64,000 nt of DNA from Desulfonatronum thiodismutans (lineage in GTDB: Bacteria > Desulfobacterota > Desulfovibrionia > Desulfovibrionales > Desulfonatronaceae), in contig NZ_JPIK01000013.1 in the NCBI RefSeq assembly GCF_000717475.1, positions 62,001 to 126,000 of the forward strand, written 5' to 3'. Made by a program: the position numbers and the translations under genes. Shown here one piece after another: positions 53,260-61,673 of the stretch (positions are counted from its first letter, which is position 1; the number at the start of each line of letters is the position of its first letter). The notes beneath the pieces are model-generated. The model made no database searches. It was not told where the DNA came from and saw only the letters and a list, made by a program, of their open reading frames with translations.

Positions 53260-55287
53260 ATGATCCACCGCATCCCTCCGTTTATCCGTTTTTTTCTGGC
53301 CGTCACGCTGTTCTATCTGGCGCTCTTCAGCGCAGCCCGGCTGGTCTTTTGGCTGGTCTTCGACAATCCCCACGATCCTCTCGGATTGGGTGAGTTGGTC
53401 CCGGCCCTGTACGTTGGGCTGAAATTCGATCTGCGGCTGACCCTGCTCATGCTCGCACCGCTGTGGCTCCTGGGCTGGATCAAGTGGATTCACCCCTTGT
53501 TCACCCGGGTCGGGCGGCGGCTCTGGGGAGGGTATCTGGGAGTGGTAACCTTGGTGGCCGCCGGGTTTTATGTCACGGATTTCGGCCACTACGCCTATCT
53601 GCTCTCCCGGCTGGACTCCACGGCCCTGCGGTTTCTCTCCAACCCGCTGATCTCCGCGCAAATGGTTTGGGAAAGCTATCCGGTCCTGCTCTGGCTTCTT
53701 GGTCTGCTGGTTTTGTTCGCTCTGCTGGGTCTGCTTTACGCCTGGCTGACCCGGCGTTGCGCCGGGGTCGAGTACGCTCCTCCGCGCCTTTGGCAACGGT
53801 CCCTGATCGTCGTCGCCTGCCTGGGGCTGTTCGCCGCCGGGATCTACGGCAAGCTTTCCTGGTATCCGTTGCGCTGGAGCGACGCCTTTTTCTCCACCCA
53901 TGTCTTCACCCCGGCCGTGGCGTCCAACCCGGTTCTCTACTTTTTCGACACCTTCAAGACCGGGGCTCTGGAGTACGACGAGGAGGCCGTGCGCGCCGCC
54001 TATCCACGGATCGCCGAGTTTTTGGGCGTGGACCATCCCGATCCGGACCGCATGGACTTTGTCCGCCACGTCGAACCCATGTTTCAGCCGGACCGCCCGT
54101 TGAACGTGGTCATCGTCCTGCTGGAGTCCTTTACCACGTACAAGACCGGTTGGTCCGCCAATCCGCTGGACCCGACCCCGAATTTCGACCGGCTGGTCTC
54201 GGAAAGCCTGTTGTTTCCGAATTTCTTCACCCCCACCGCCGGCACGGCCCGGTCCGTGTTCACCGCGGTCACCGGCCTGCCCGACGTCCAACTGCGCAGC
54301 ACCGCTTCCCGCAATCCCACGATCATCAACCAGCATATGATCAACAACGCTCTGGAAGGCTACGAGAAATTCTTTTTCCTGGGTGGCAGCGCCAGTTGGG
54401 GCAATATTCGAGGGCTACTCCAGGGCAATATTCAGGGCCTGCAAATTTATGAAGAAGGCGACTACGCCTCTCCCCGCAACGACGTCTGGGGCATCTCGGA
54501 CCTGGCCCTGTTTCGGGAGGCCCACGCTGTTCTCCGGGAGCAGACCGGACCTTTCATGGCCATCCTGCTGACTTCCGGAAACCATCGACCCTACACCATT
54601 CCCGAGGACAACGACGGCTTCGTGATCCGCGACGACGTGCCCCAGGACATGCTGGTCAGCCACGGGTTTCATTCCCCGGCCGAATTCAACTCCTTCCGGT
54701 TCATGGACCATGCCGTGGGCCGGTTCATGGACATGGCCAAGGCCGCGGACTACTACCAGGACACGGTGTTTATCTTTTTCGGAGATCACGGCCATCTCAC
54801 CGAAGCGGCGGTGCATTACTATCCTTCGGAGATCCAGCTCGGCTTGGCCCAGTTCCGCGTCCCCCTGGTGATCCACGCCCCTGCTCTGTTCCCCGAGGCC
54901 CGCGTCCTGGACGCCGTGGCCAGCGAGATGGACGTGATGACCACCATGGCCTCCTTGATTGGCCATGCCCACGTGAACACCACCCTGGGCCGGGATTTGT
55001 TCAATCCGCGCTTTGACCCGGACCGCCACGCCTTTGTGATGACCCACGGCGCGGTCCCGAGCATCGGCGTGATCAACGACCGGTTCTATTTCCGGATGCA
55101 TCTGGACGGAGCAGGACAGTCCCTGCACCTGATCCATGCCGAGGATTCCCGGCCCAACCTGATGGACCAACATCCGGAAACCGCCGCCGGGATGCGGGAC
55201 TTGACCCGCGGCCTGTACGAGACCACGCGCTATATGATGAACCACAACCCCCACCGCGATCACGGCTCGGGTTCCGTCGACAAGTAA
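53260..55287 (+). CDS. LTA synthase-like sulfatase family membrane protein
   Basis: Inner-membrane protein of 675 residues: about five N-terminal helices (to about 200), then a periplasmic sulfatase/alkaline-phosphatase fold. The metal and catalytic elements are VIVLLESFTTYKTG, TPTAGTARSVFTAVTGLP (catalytic Thr in GTARS) and FIFFGDHGHLTEAA. This matches the LTA synthase/phosphoglycerol transferase branch found also in Gram-negatives, where substrates are often phosphoglycerol or phosphoethanolamine for membrane glycans. The exact substrate is unknown. It precedes the O-antigen ligase-like gene. Confidence 0.9.
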   Translation: MIHRIPPFIRFFLAVTLFYLALFSAARLVFWLVFDNPHDPLGLGELVPALYVGLKFDLRLTLLMLAPLWLLGWIKWIHPLFTRVGRRLWGGYLGVVTLVAAGFYVTDFGHYAYLLSRLDSTALRFLSNPLISAQMVWESYPVLLWLLGLLVLFALLGLLYAWLTRRCAGVEYAPPRLWQRSLIVVACLGLFAAGIYGKLSWYPLRWSDAFFSTHVFTPAVASNPVLYFFDTFKTGALEYDEEAVRAAYPRIAEFLGVDHPDPDRMDFVRHVEPMFQPDRPLNVVIVLLESFTTYKTGWSANPLDPTPNFDRLVSESLLFPNFFTPTAGTARSVFTAVTGLPDVQLRSTASRNPTIINQHMINNALEGYEKFFFLGGSASWGNIRGLLQGNIQGLQIYEEGDYASPRNDVWGISDLALFREAHAVLREQTGPFMAILLTSGNHRPYTIPEDNDGFVIRDDVPQDMLVSHGFHSPAEFNSFRFMDHAVGRFMDMAKAADYYQDTVFIFFGDHGHLTEAAVHYYPSEIQLGLAQFRVPLVIHAPALFPEARVLDAVASEMDVMTTMASLIGHAHVNTTLGRDLFNPRFDPDRHAFVMTHGAVPSIGVINDRFYFRMHLDGAGQSLHLIHAEDSRPNLMDQHPETAAGMRDLTRGLYETTRYMMNHNPHRDHGSGSVDK

Positions 55288-55333
55288 GTCGACCCCGTTC
55301 TCCCGCTTTTCGGACGCACCTTCCAGGCGCATC

Positions 55334-56641
55334 ATGCAGCACCACGTCGCTTCCCTGACCCATGCCCTGGATTCCTTGCGCCGGACTCTGGCCACGGACC
55401 GAGCCAGGATGCTTTGGGCCGGAATCTTCTGCCTGTTCCTGTGCTCCCTGTTCGTCACGGACAAGGTTCGGCTGCACCGGAACATCTACTACGTCCTGGT
55501 CCTGGCGCCCTTCCTGCTCCAGGTTGGGCGGAGGTACTGGGCCGATCTGCCCGGTTCGCCGGTTTTCCTCGCGGCCCTGGCGTTTCTCGGCTACCTCTGG
55601 ATCACTCTGTTCTGGTCCTCGGCGTCCGGGGGATACGTCTTCTACAACGAGGCCCGGACCCTGGTCATCCTGCTCAGCTTTCTGGCCATCACCGCTTTTT
55701 ACGCCCTGAACGTGGACGACTTCCCGCGCCTGCTGGCCAAATTGCTGGCCTGCGTGGCCGGGGGCGCGGCCCTGGTGTCCGTGTACGTGTTCTATGCCGG
55801 CAAACACATCCCCATGTTGGGCGGGCTGGAAAGCCGGGCCGTGGACATCGGCCTGGCCGGGCATCCCATTGATTCCGCCGGGCTGTATGGTTTTGCGGCG
55901 GTTTTTTTGATTTTCGGTTTGGTGGCCCGAGGCGGGGAAGGGGCAAGGGGCCAGGGGCAAGAGGCAAAGGGGATTGAGGCGGGAGGCGGAACATGCGCCG
56001 CGTGGAGCTGGATTGGGGCGGCGGCGTTGGTGGCCGTGCTGGTTTTCGTGGTTCTGACCCAGACCCGGGGGGCCTTGGTGGGCATCGCCCTGGTGGTGGG
56101 GCTGGGGCTGCTGATTCAGGGCGACCGACGGCTGCTGATGGCCCTGGCCGTACTCGGCGTGGCCATTCTGGCCGTGATTGTGTTTTCCTTGCACCATCCC
56201 GAGGGGATGATCGGGGAGGAACGGAGACTGGGCGTGCGCGGCGAGATTTGGTCCCTGGCTCTGGAACGGGCCTGGGAACGGCCCTGGTTCGGGTTCGGGT
56301 TGAACGAACACCAGGATCTGATTTCCGCCAGCGGAGAGCTGCACGGCGTGGCCCACAATCTGTACCTGGAAAATCTGCACTTCGGCGGCCTGGTCGGGAC
56401 GTTTCTGTTGCTGGCCCTGGCCGCTCTGGCCCTTCGCGGGGCGTGGCGGGAATACCGCCGTACCGGCGGCTTCCTGCTTTTGGCCATCGTGCTCTATCCC
56501 CTGGTCTTCGGCATTTCCGCCGGATACCTGACCCTGTCCAAGATATCCCCCATGTGGATCCAGTTCTGGCTGCCCGTGGGACTGGTCATTGCCGCGGAAA
56601 TCCGCGCCCGGCGGGACCCCGACCATGCTGGAAAAATCTGA
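55334..56641 (+). CDS. O-antigen ligase/polymerase family protein
   Basis: Inner-membrane protein of 435 residues with about ten or more helices. Wzy_C family features are the late periplasmic motif RGEIWSLALERAWERPWFGFG and HNLYLENLHFGGLVG. Such proteins join O-antigen to lipid A core (WaaL) or polymerise O units (Wzy); I cannot tell which. A low-complexity loop (about residues 199-220, Gly/Gln/Glu rich) is encoded by heptamer repeats at 55934-55989 and would lie in a loop between helices. It runs into the methyltransferase gene with overlap. Confidence 0.88.
   Translation: MQHHVASLTHALDSLRRTLATDRARMLWAGIFCLFLCSLFVTDKVRLHRNIYYVLVLAPFLLQVGRRYWADLPGSPVFLAALAFLGYLWITLFWSSASGGYVFYNEARTLVILLSFLAITAFYALNVDDFPRLLAKLLACVAGGAALVSVYVFYAGKHIPMLGGLESRAVDIGLAGHPIDSAGLYGFAAVFLIFGLVARGGEGARGQGQEAKGIEAGGGTCAAWSWIGAAALVAVLVFVVLTQTRGALVGIALVVGLGLLIQGDRRLLMALAVLGVAILAVIVFSLHHPEGMIGEERRLGVRGEIWSLALERAWERPWFGFGLNEHQDLISASGELHGVAHNLYLENLHFGGLVGTFLLLALAALALRGAWREYRRTGGFLLLAIVLYPLVFGISAGYLTLSKISPMWIQFWLPVGLVIAAEIRARRDPDHAGKI
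55934..55989. repeat. Heptamer tract inside the O-antigen ligase-like gene
   Basis: Units read GGGGAAG, GGGCAAG, GGGCCAG, GGGCAAG, AGGCAAA, GGGGATT, GAGGCGG, GAGGCGG. The total length (56 bases) is not a multiple of three, but the reading frame stays open across it. It encodes the Gly-rich loop. Confidence 0.85.
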
Positions 56642-57584
56642 ATCTCGCCCATCATCCCTTCAGCCGCCTTCGGCAAATCAGGACCAGCCCGAGCCGTGCC
56701 GGGTTTGCGAAGAGCGAACAGCGCCGATCTTCCAGGCCCGCATCCTGGACAAGCACGACGTGGCCTACTTCCGCTGCCCCGGCTGCGGCCTGATCCAGAC
56801 CGAGCCTCCCTACTGGCTGGCCGAGGCCTACGATCAGGCCATCGCCAACCAGGACGTGGGCCTGGTGCGGCGTAACCTGGAACTGGCGGCCAAACTGCGG
56901 AACATCCTGCTGGCCCATTTCGATCCGGGCGGACGATATCTGGACTACGCCGGAGGATACGGGCTGATGGTCCGCCTCATGCGCGACGAGGGCTTTGATT
57001 TCCATCGCCATGACCCCTTCTGTACGAATATCTTCGCCCAAAACTTCGATCTCCCAGACCTCCCATATCTCCCAGCCATCCCATGCCTCCCGGACCTGGC
57101 GAGCCACCGTTTCGAGGCCATCACGGCCTTCGAGCTGCTGGAGCATCTGCAAGAGCCCACGGCAACGGTGCGCCGTCTGCTGGAGCATACCGATTCCCTG
57201 CTTTTTTCCACCCGCCTGCAACCCGATCCGTGGCCCCGAAGCGTGGACGACTGGTGGTACTTCTGGCCCCAGACCGGGCAGCACGTCACCTTCTACACCC
57301 TGCCCACCCTGCGGGTACTGGCCGAAAAAACAGGCACGACCCTCTATTCCGACGGCACGGCCCTGCATCTGCTGACCAGACGGACGTTTTCCACTGATCC
57401 CCTGGCCCGGCCCAGGGGCGTCCTGGCCTCCCTGGAACGGCTCCTGGAGCGCTGGCGACGGTCACTGAACAAGCGGATGTTCCCGGTGAAGCCTCCGCCA
57501 AGCCTGCTTCCCGAGGACGGCCGGCGGGCGGCCTGTCCACGTCCCGACAGGCCGGAGGCATCCGGTACGGATCGGCCCAAATGA
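56625..57584 (+). CDS. SAM-dependent methyltransferase of the polysaccharide cluster
   Basis: Protein of 319 residues. Two CxxC pairs at the N-terminus (CRVCEER, CPGCGL) form a predicted zinc knuckle. A class I methyltransferase region follows with YLDYAGGYGLMVRLM and FELLEHLQEP, and WWYFWPQTGQHVTFYTLPTL near the C-terminus, typical of sugar or O-antigen methyltransferases (Methyltransf_23-like). The start at 56625 overlaps the O-antigen ligase gene by 17 bases. A run of five L/I-P-x tripeptides (LPDLPYLPAIPCLPD) interrupts the fold and is encoded by 9-mer repeats at 57051-57095. Confidence 0.86.
   Translation: MLEKSESRPSSLQPPSANQDQPEPCRVCEERTAPIFQARILDKHDVAYFRCPGCGLIQTEPPYWLAEAYDQAIANQDVGLVRRNLELAAKLRNILLAHFDPGGRYLDYAGGYGLMVRLMRDEGFDFHRHDPFCTNIFAQNFDLPDLPYLPAIPCLPDLASHRFEAITAFELLEHLQEPTATVRRLLEHTDSLLFSTRLQPDPWPRSVDDWWYFWPQTGQHVTFYTLPTLRVLAEKTGTTLYSDGTALHLLTRRTFSTDPLARPRGVLASLERLLERWRRSLNKRMFPVKPPPSLLPEDGRRAACPRPDRPEASGTDRPK
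57051..57095. repeat. Five tandem 9-mers in the methyltransferase gene
   Basis: CTCCCAGAC, CTCCCATAT, CTCCCAGCC, ATCCCATGC, CTCCCGGAC. The unit is three codons, so it encodes five tandem tripeptides of the form L/I-P-x without breaking the frame. Confidence 0.92.
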
Positions 57585-58612
57585 CCCCGATTCCCGCGTT
57601 TTGCATGCCCTGGCACACCGCCGTGAGCAACGCCTTCCAGGAAATCCTGGCGGCGCCGTTGCGGGGCATGCTGGACATCGCCCTGACCCCCTGGGACCAG
57701 AACCGCCAAACGCCTCTGGACGTCTTGGATCGTGACCCCGGTCGGCCTCTGATCTTTTGCCAACTGCCTCCCCCTCCGGAACTGCTGTGCCGGGACAAGG
57801 CCCGGATTGTCTGGCTGCCCATGTGGGACAACGTGGCCCGGTGGCCCGAAACCTTCTGGGCCGGGCTGGCCCGGTCGCCAGCCCGGCCACGCATCGTGGC
57901 TTTTTCCCGGCCCGTGGAGCAGCTTGCGCGGCGTTTCGGGTTGACCACTCTACGGCTGCGGTTCTTTTTCGATCCCAAACGGTTCGAACCCGTCCGGCGA
58001 GACTCGGAGCGAACCATGATCTATTGGAACCGGGTCGGGCTGTATAGCGAAGCGGCTATCCGCCGCATCTGCGCCGATCTGGCCGTGGAGCGGTTGATCC
58101 ATATCCATCGTTCTGATCCGGGATACGACCACCCCGGCCTGGCCCTGCCGGAGCGCCTCGGCACAACACAAGTTCAGACCCTCCGCGAGTTCCTCCCGGA
58201 CGCCGAGCATCAACGGCTCCTGGGGCAAAGCTCCCTCTGCCTGGCCCCCCGGGCCCGCGAAGGCGTTGGTCTGACCGTGCTCCAATCCATGGTCCGCGGA
58301 GCCTGCGTCCTGGCCTACGACGGCCCGGCCACCAACGAATACGTGGTCCACGGCCACAGCGGCCATCTGTTCCGCTCCTACTCTCGCGCCGCGCATAAAT
58401 GGCGCAAGTCCCTGGGGAAGCGCTGGCACCGCCTTACGGGGAAGCGACGGCCATACCTCTACCACATGGTCGGCGTCGGTCAGATCGGGTCGGCTCTACG
58501 CCGGATTGATCCTGAGCAACTCGGCGTAACGGCTCGGCAAGAGCATGAACTGGGGTATGCGCGCTGGAACAGCGGGCTGGAAGAGTACGCGAGCTTTCTC
58601 GGCAGTTGGTAG
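57581..58612 (+). CDS. GT-B type glycosyltransferase
   Basis: Protein of 343 residues, probably a glycosyltransferase. The C-terminal half has SLCLAPRAREGVGLTVLQSM, VLAYDGPATNEYVVHGHSGHL, a donor-site pattern of GT4-like enzymes with GVGLTVLQ in place of the usual EGFGL. The N-terminal half is less familiar. Its ATG overlaps the methyltransferase stop (ATGA). It ends the plus-strand series, convergent with a GT2 gene 10 bases away. Confidence 0.75.
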   Translation: MTPIPAFCMPWHTAVSNAFQEILAAPLRGMLDIALTPWDQNRQTPLDVLDRDPGRPLIFCQLPPPPELLCRDKARIVWLPMWDNVARWPETFWAGLARSPARPRIVAFSRPVEQLARRFGLTTLRLRFFFDPKRFEPVRRDSERTMIYWNRVGLYSEAAIRRICADLAVERLIHIHRSDPGYDHPGLALPERLGTTQVQTLREFLPDAEHQRLLGQSSLCLAPRAREGVGLTVLQSMVRGACVLAYDGPATNEYVVHGHSGHLFRSYSRAAHKWRKSLGKRWHRLTGKRRPYLYHMVGVGQIGSALRRIDPEQLGVTARQEHELGYARWNSGLEEYASFLGSW

Positions 58613-58622
58613 GCTGGCAGGA

Positions 58623-59471
58623 TCACAGATCGATCCAGGCCAGGGGATCGGATCGTAGCGAGTCGTTTTTTTCACGCAGAGTTCGAACATCCAGGCGCAA
58701 CGGCACGAAGAGGTCCAGGACCGCAACGCCGAAGGGCAGCTTGCGCACCAAACGGCGAAAGAGTTTGGCCGCCTTGATTTCGCGGGAGGAGAAATATTTT
58801 CGAGTGACCTCTTCCCGTTCCCGACGATGGGCCGCCGCGGATGCCGCGTCGTTGGACACGCCGCCGATGCGGAACACGGCCACCGGGCGCTTCAGGTAGA
58901 TGCCCCGGATGTTGTGTTTGAGAAACGCCCGCAGCAACCATTCGTGGTCCGCGGCGATGCGCAGCCTGGGATCGAATGTCCCGCACCGGCTAAAGACGTC
59001 CCGACGATAGAAGATGGCCTGCTGGGTGATGGTCCGCTCCACCAGGGTCAGACGATTCATCTGGCGGTGACGGCGATAGCTCTGGACCTGCTTATGTCCT
59101 TCGTCCAGCAGAACCACGTCCCCGAAAACGATATCCGCGTCCGTAAGCGTCAGGCACCGGCTCATGGAAGTCAGCACGTCCGGCCCGAAGAGCATGTCGT
59201 CGTCGTTGAGAAAATGCAGGGCCTCGCCCGTTGTCTGGGCGATGCCCTTGTTCATGGCCTGGTAGATGCCGCCGTCCGCTTCCCGGAGGTGGCGCACCGG
59301 ATAGGGTGCCGTCCGTGTGTATTCGGCGACCAGCTCTTCGGTGCCGTCGGTGGACAGGTTGTCCACGATAATGTGCTCCCAGGGCGGTGTTTGCTGGCTG
59401 GCAACGCTTTCCAAAGAGGAACGCAGCCGTTCGGCCCGGTTCCACGTGGGAGTGACGATGGAGATTTTCAT
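58623..59471 (-). CDS. Family 2 glycosyltransferase, WcaA-like
   Basis: GT-A enzyme of 282 residues. It begins MKISIVTPTWNRAERLRSSL, then IIVDNLSTDGTEEL, READGGIYQAMNKGIAQTTG and LHFLNDDDML (metal-binding Asp cluster), all typical of GT2 enzymes that build surface polysaccharide. The start at 59471 overlaps the stop of the next upstream gene (ATGA). Donor sugar not predictable. Confidence 0.92.
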   Translation of the reverse strand: MKISIVTPTWNRAERLRSSLESVASQQTPPWEHIIVDNLSTDGTEELVAEYTRTAPYPVRHLREADGGIYQAMNKGIAQTTGEALHFLNDDDMLFGPDVLTSMSRCLTLTDADIVFGDVVLLDEGHKQVQSYRRHRQMNRLTLVERTITQQAIFYRRDVFSRCGTFDPRLRIAADHEWLLRAFLKHNIRGIYLKRPVAVFRIGGVSNDAASAAAHRREREEVTRKYFSSREIKAAKLFRRLVRKLPFGVAVLDLFVPLRLDVRTLREKNDSLRSDPLAWIDL

Positions 59472-60658
59472 GACTGTACAGCCCGCCACCAAGCGGAAGA
59501 ACGGTTTTCCCAGGTGAACTCGCCTCTGCGGGCCCGGCAATGGGCCGTAAGGGCCCGGACAAGGTCCGCGTCGCGCATGATCCGGGCAAGGGCATCGGCC
59601 ACTCCATTGGCGTCCTCAGGGACAAACAGCAGCGCCTCCCGCTCCGGTCGCAGCACCTCCGCGATGCTGGGCAGGCTTGCGGACAGAATCGGGCGGTTCA
59701 ATCCTAAATAGTCGTAGGCCTTGGTGATGGCCACGTACGGCATGCGGCCCCGGTTCAGGGCCGGGATGATCAGGGCGTCCACATCCCGCAAAAAAACGGA
59801 CAGTTCTCCAGGGGCCACGGGACCGTGGACCAGAACCGTCTCCTCGCGCCCGGCGGTCCGTTCTCGCAAGGCTTCCACCTCACGGGGGCTTCCTCCGGCG
59901 ATTTTCAGTCGCGTCGGAACATGGATCAGTTCCGTGATTTCGCCCCAAGCCCCAATGAGCCACTGGACGCCCTGTTCCGGGTAGAGGGAGCCGATATAGG
60001 CCAGAGTGAAGGGCCGGGAGGCGTCCGGCTCAGGTGGAGAGACGGTTTCGGGATCGAACCCGCAGGCCAGCCCCAGATTCACCACGGGCTTGCCGGGAGC
60101 AAGCTCCTGAAGCTGGCTGCGGAGCACCTCGGTGGTGGTTAGAAGAACGTCCGCCTCTTTAAACACGGCCTGCTCCGTCCTGGCCGCTTTGGATTCCGGA
60201 CCTCGCTCCAGATGCGCCAACTGATGCACTTCATACACCCGCCTCACGCCCCGCTCACGCCCCACACGCAGAAACAGAAACCGCGTCAATCCGGCAAAGC
60301 TGGCGCTGGCCAGTGTGTCCCCCGTGCGTATCCGGCGACGCAGGAACAGAAGACAGGCCCAGTAATAGACCGCGTTGACCGTTACGCCGCGACGGCCTCT
60401 GGCCCGGCGCAAAGCGGGCAGGGGGTGCAGGCGCAGATTGGGCGGGAAGGACAGCCCCATGCAGTTGAGTTGCTCTGAAACGGTTTGATCGTGACTCCGT
60501 TTTCGAATTAATGCCGTTGACAAGGCCCCCGGATAGATCAGACGCACTGTATCATCCGGAGCCGTCTCGGCCAGGGCCCGGCAGTCGCGCAGACAGTACA
60601 GGCCGTGGGCTGAGCCGTCGAAGGGGTCCTGGTTGACGACGAAAAAGAGCGTGCTCAT
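59468..60658 (-). CDS. Family 4 glycosyltransferase
   Basis: GT-B enzyme of 396 residues. Features are an acceptor domain with QDPFDGSAHGLYCLRDCRAL, FTLAYIGSLYPEQGVQWLIG (start of donor domain), LIIPALNRGRMPYVAITKAYDYLGLNRPIL and EALLFVPEDANGVADALARI. Both junctions overlap by 4 bases (with GT9 upstream and GT2 downstream), so it is one of a tightly coupled series. Confidence 0.9.
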   Translation of the reverse strand: MSTLFFVVNQDPFDGSAHGLYCLRDCRALAETAPDDTVRLIYPGALSTALIRKRSHDQTVSEQLNCMGLSFPPNLRLHPLPALRRARGRRGVTVNAVYYWACLLFLRRRIRTGDTLASASFAGLTRFLFLRVGRERGVRRVYEVHQLAHLERGPESKAARTEQAVFKEADVLLTTTEVLRSQLQELAPGKPVVNLGLACGFDPETVSPPEPDASRPFTLAYIGSLYPEQGVQWLIGAWGEITELIHVPTRLKIAGGSPREVEALRERTAGREETVLVHGPVAPGELSVFLRDVDALIIPALNRGRMPYVAITKAYDYLGLNRPILSASLPSIAEVLRPEREALLFVPEDANGVADALARIMRDADLVRALTAHCRARRGEFTWENRSSAWWRAVQS

Positions 60659-61668
60659 GTCCGGCCTTCGGTCCGGAGTAGTTCATCGCAGGCCTGGAGG
60701 ACCATGTTGACGCTGATCCTTTCCGCGGGTGAGCGAGAGGACTCTTCGTCCGTTGGCTCCGGTTGGATCACCACGTTCCGGGTTTGCCAGGGGGCCCATT
60801 CAATGGGGCTGGAACCCATGAACAGGGCCGCGGTGGGGCAGGAGCAGGCCGCGGCGAGGTGCATGGCCGCGGTATCCACGCCGACGAACAAGGCGGCCCT
60901 GTGCAGCAGTCCGGCCAATTGGGCCCAGGAGGTTTGCCCGGACGTGCAGATGATTCGTCCGGGAGCCGATCTGCTCAGGGAGGTGCACAATCGGACCTCT
61001 TCCGGGGCCGGACCGCAACTGAGCACGATGGCCGGGACGCGCTCCAGAAGCCCGACGCAGAGATATCGCCAACGCTGTTCCGGCCAGCGTTTGATGGACC
61101 ATCGTGTTCCGGGATGGAGCACGGCGAAGCGCGTCAGTCCTGCGGCCGGAGGCCAGGGTCGGGAGTGTTCCCTGGCAAAGGACAGGGAGGGGATGGGCAA
61201 GGGGAGTGGGGTGGGCAGGCAGTCGCTGACCGTGTGAAAATCCTTTTCCACCTGGTGGCTCTTGTACCACCAGAAGTCGGAAAAATCCGTGAACGTCCGT
61301 TTCCACCACCAGTGCAGCGGTCGGCCCGCGGAGTTGGCGCATCGTCTACGTGCCCCGCTGATCAGGGTCAGCCAGCGGCCCCGGTCTCCGTCGCCCAATT
61401 CAAAGGCGTAGTCGAAACGCTCCCGGCGCACCGCCGCGGCCAGACCGAAATCCGCGGCCCAGTTCCAGGGACGGCGGTTGTTCTTCTCCGGAGCGGCGGC
61501 GGCGAGCACCCGGTCGATTTCCGGGCATCCGGCCAGAATGCCTTCGCATCCCCGGCGCACTACCACCCATATCTCGGCTTGAGGATAGGCCGCCCGGACG
61601 GAGCGGATCACCGGTGTCAGCAGCAGGCTGTCCCCGATGTGTTTGAGCTTGATGAACAGGAACTTCAT
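60655..61668 (-). CDS. Family 9 glycosyltransferase (heptosyltransferase-like)
   Basis: GT-B enzyme of 337 residues. FLFIKLKHIGDSLLLTPVIR opens the protein, with FAVLHPGTRWSIKRWPEQRW and FVGVDTAAMHLAAACSCPTAALFMG in the donor domain, the ADP-heptose binding pattern of LPS core enzymes. The start at 61668 lies 5 bases after the preceding gene's stop. It suggests that the locus builds lipopolysaccharide core or a related heptose-containing glycan. Confidence 0.93.
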   Translation of the reverse strand: MKFLFIKLKHIGDSLLLTPVIRSVRAAYPQAEIWVVVRRGCEGILAGCPEIDRVLAAAAPEKNNRRPWNWAADFGLAAAVRRERFDYAFELGDGDRGRWLTLISGARRRCANSAGRPLHWWWKRTFTDFSDFWWYKSHQVEKDFHTVSDCLPTPLPLPIPSLSFAREHSRPWPPAAGLTRFAVLHPGTRWSIKRWPEQRWRYLCVGLLERVPAIVLSCGPAPEEVRLCTSLSRSAPGRIICTSGQTSWAQLAGLLHRAALFVGVDTAAMHLAAACSCPTAALFMGSSPIEWAPWQTRNVVIQPEPTDEESSRSPAERISVNMVLQACDELLRTEGRT

Positions 61669-61673
61669 GGCCG

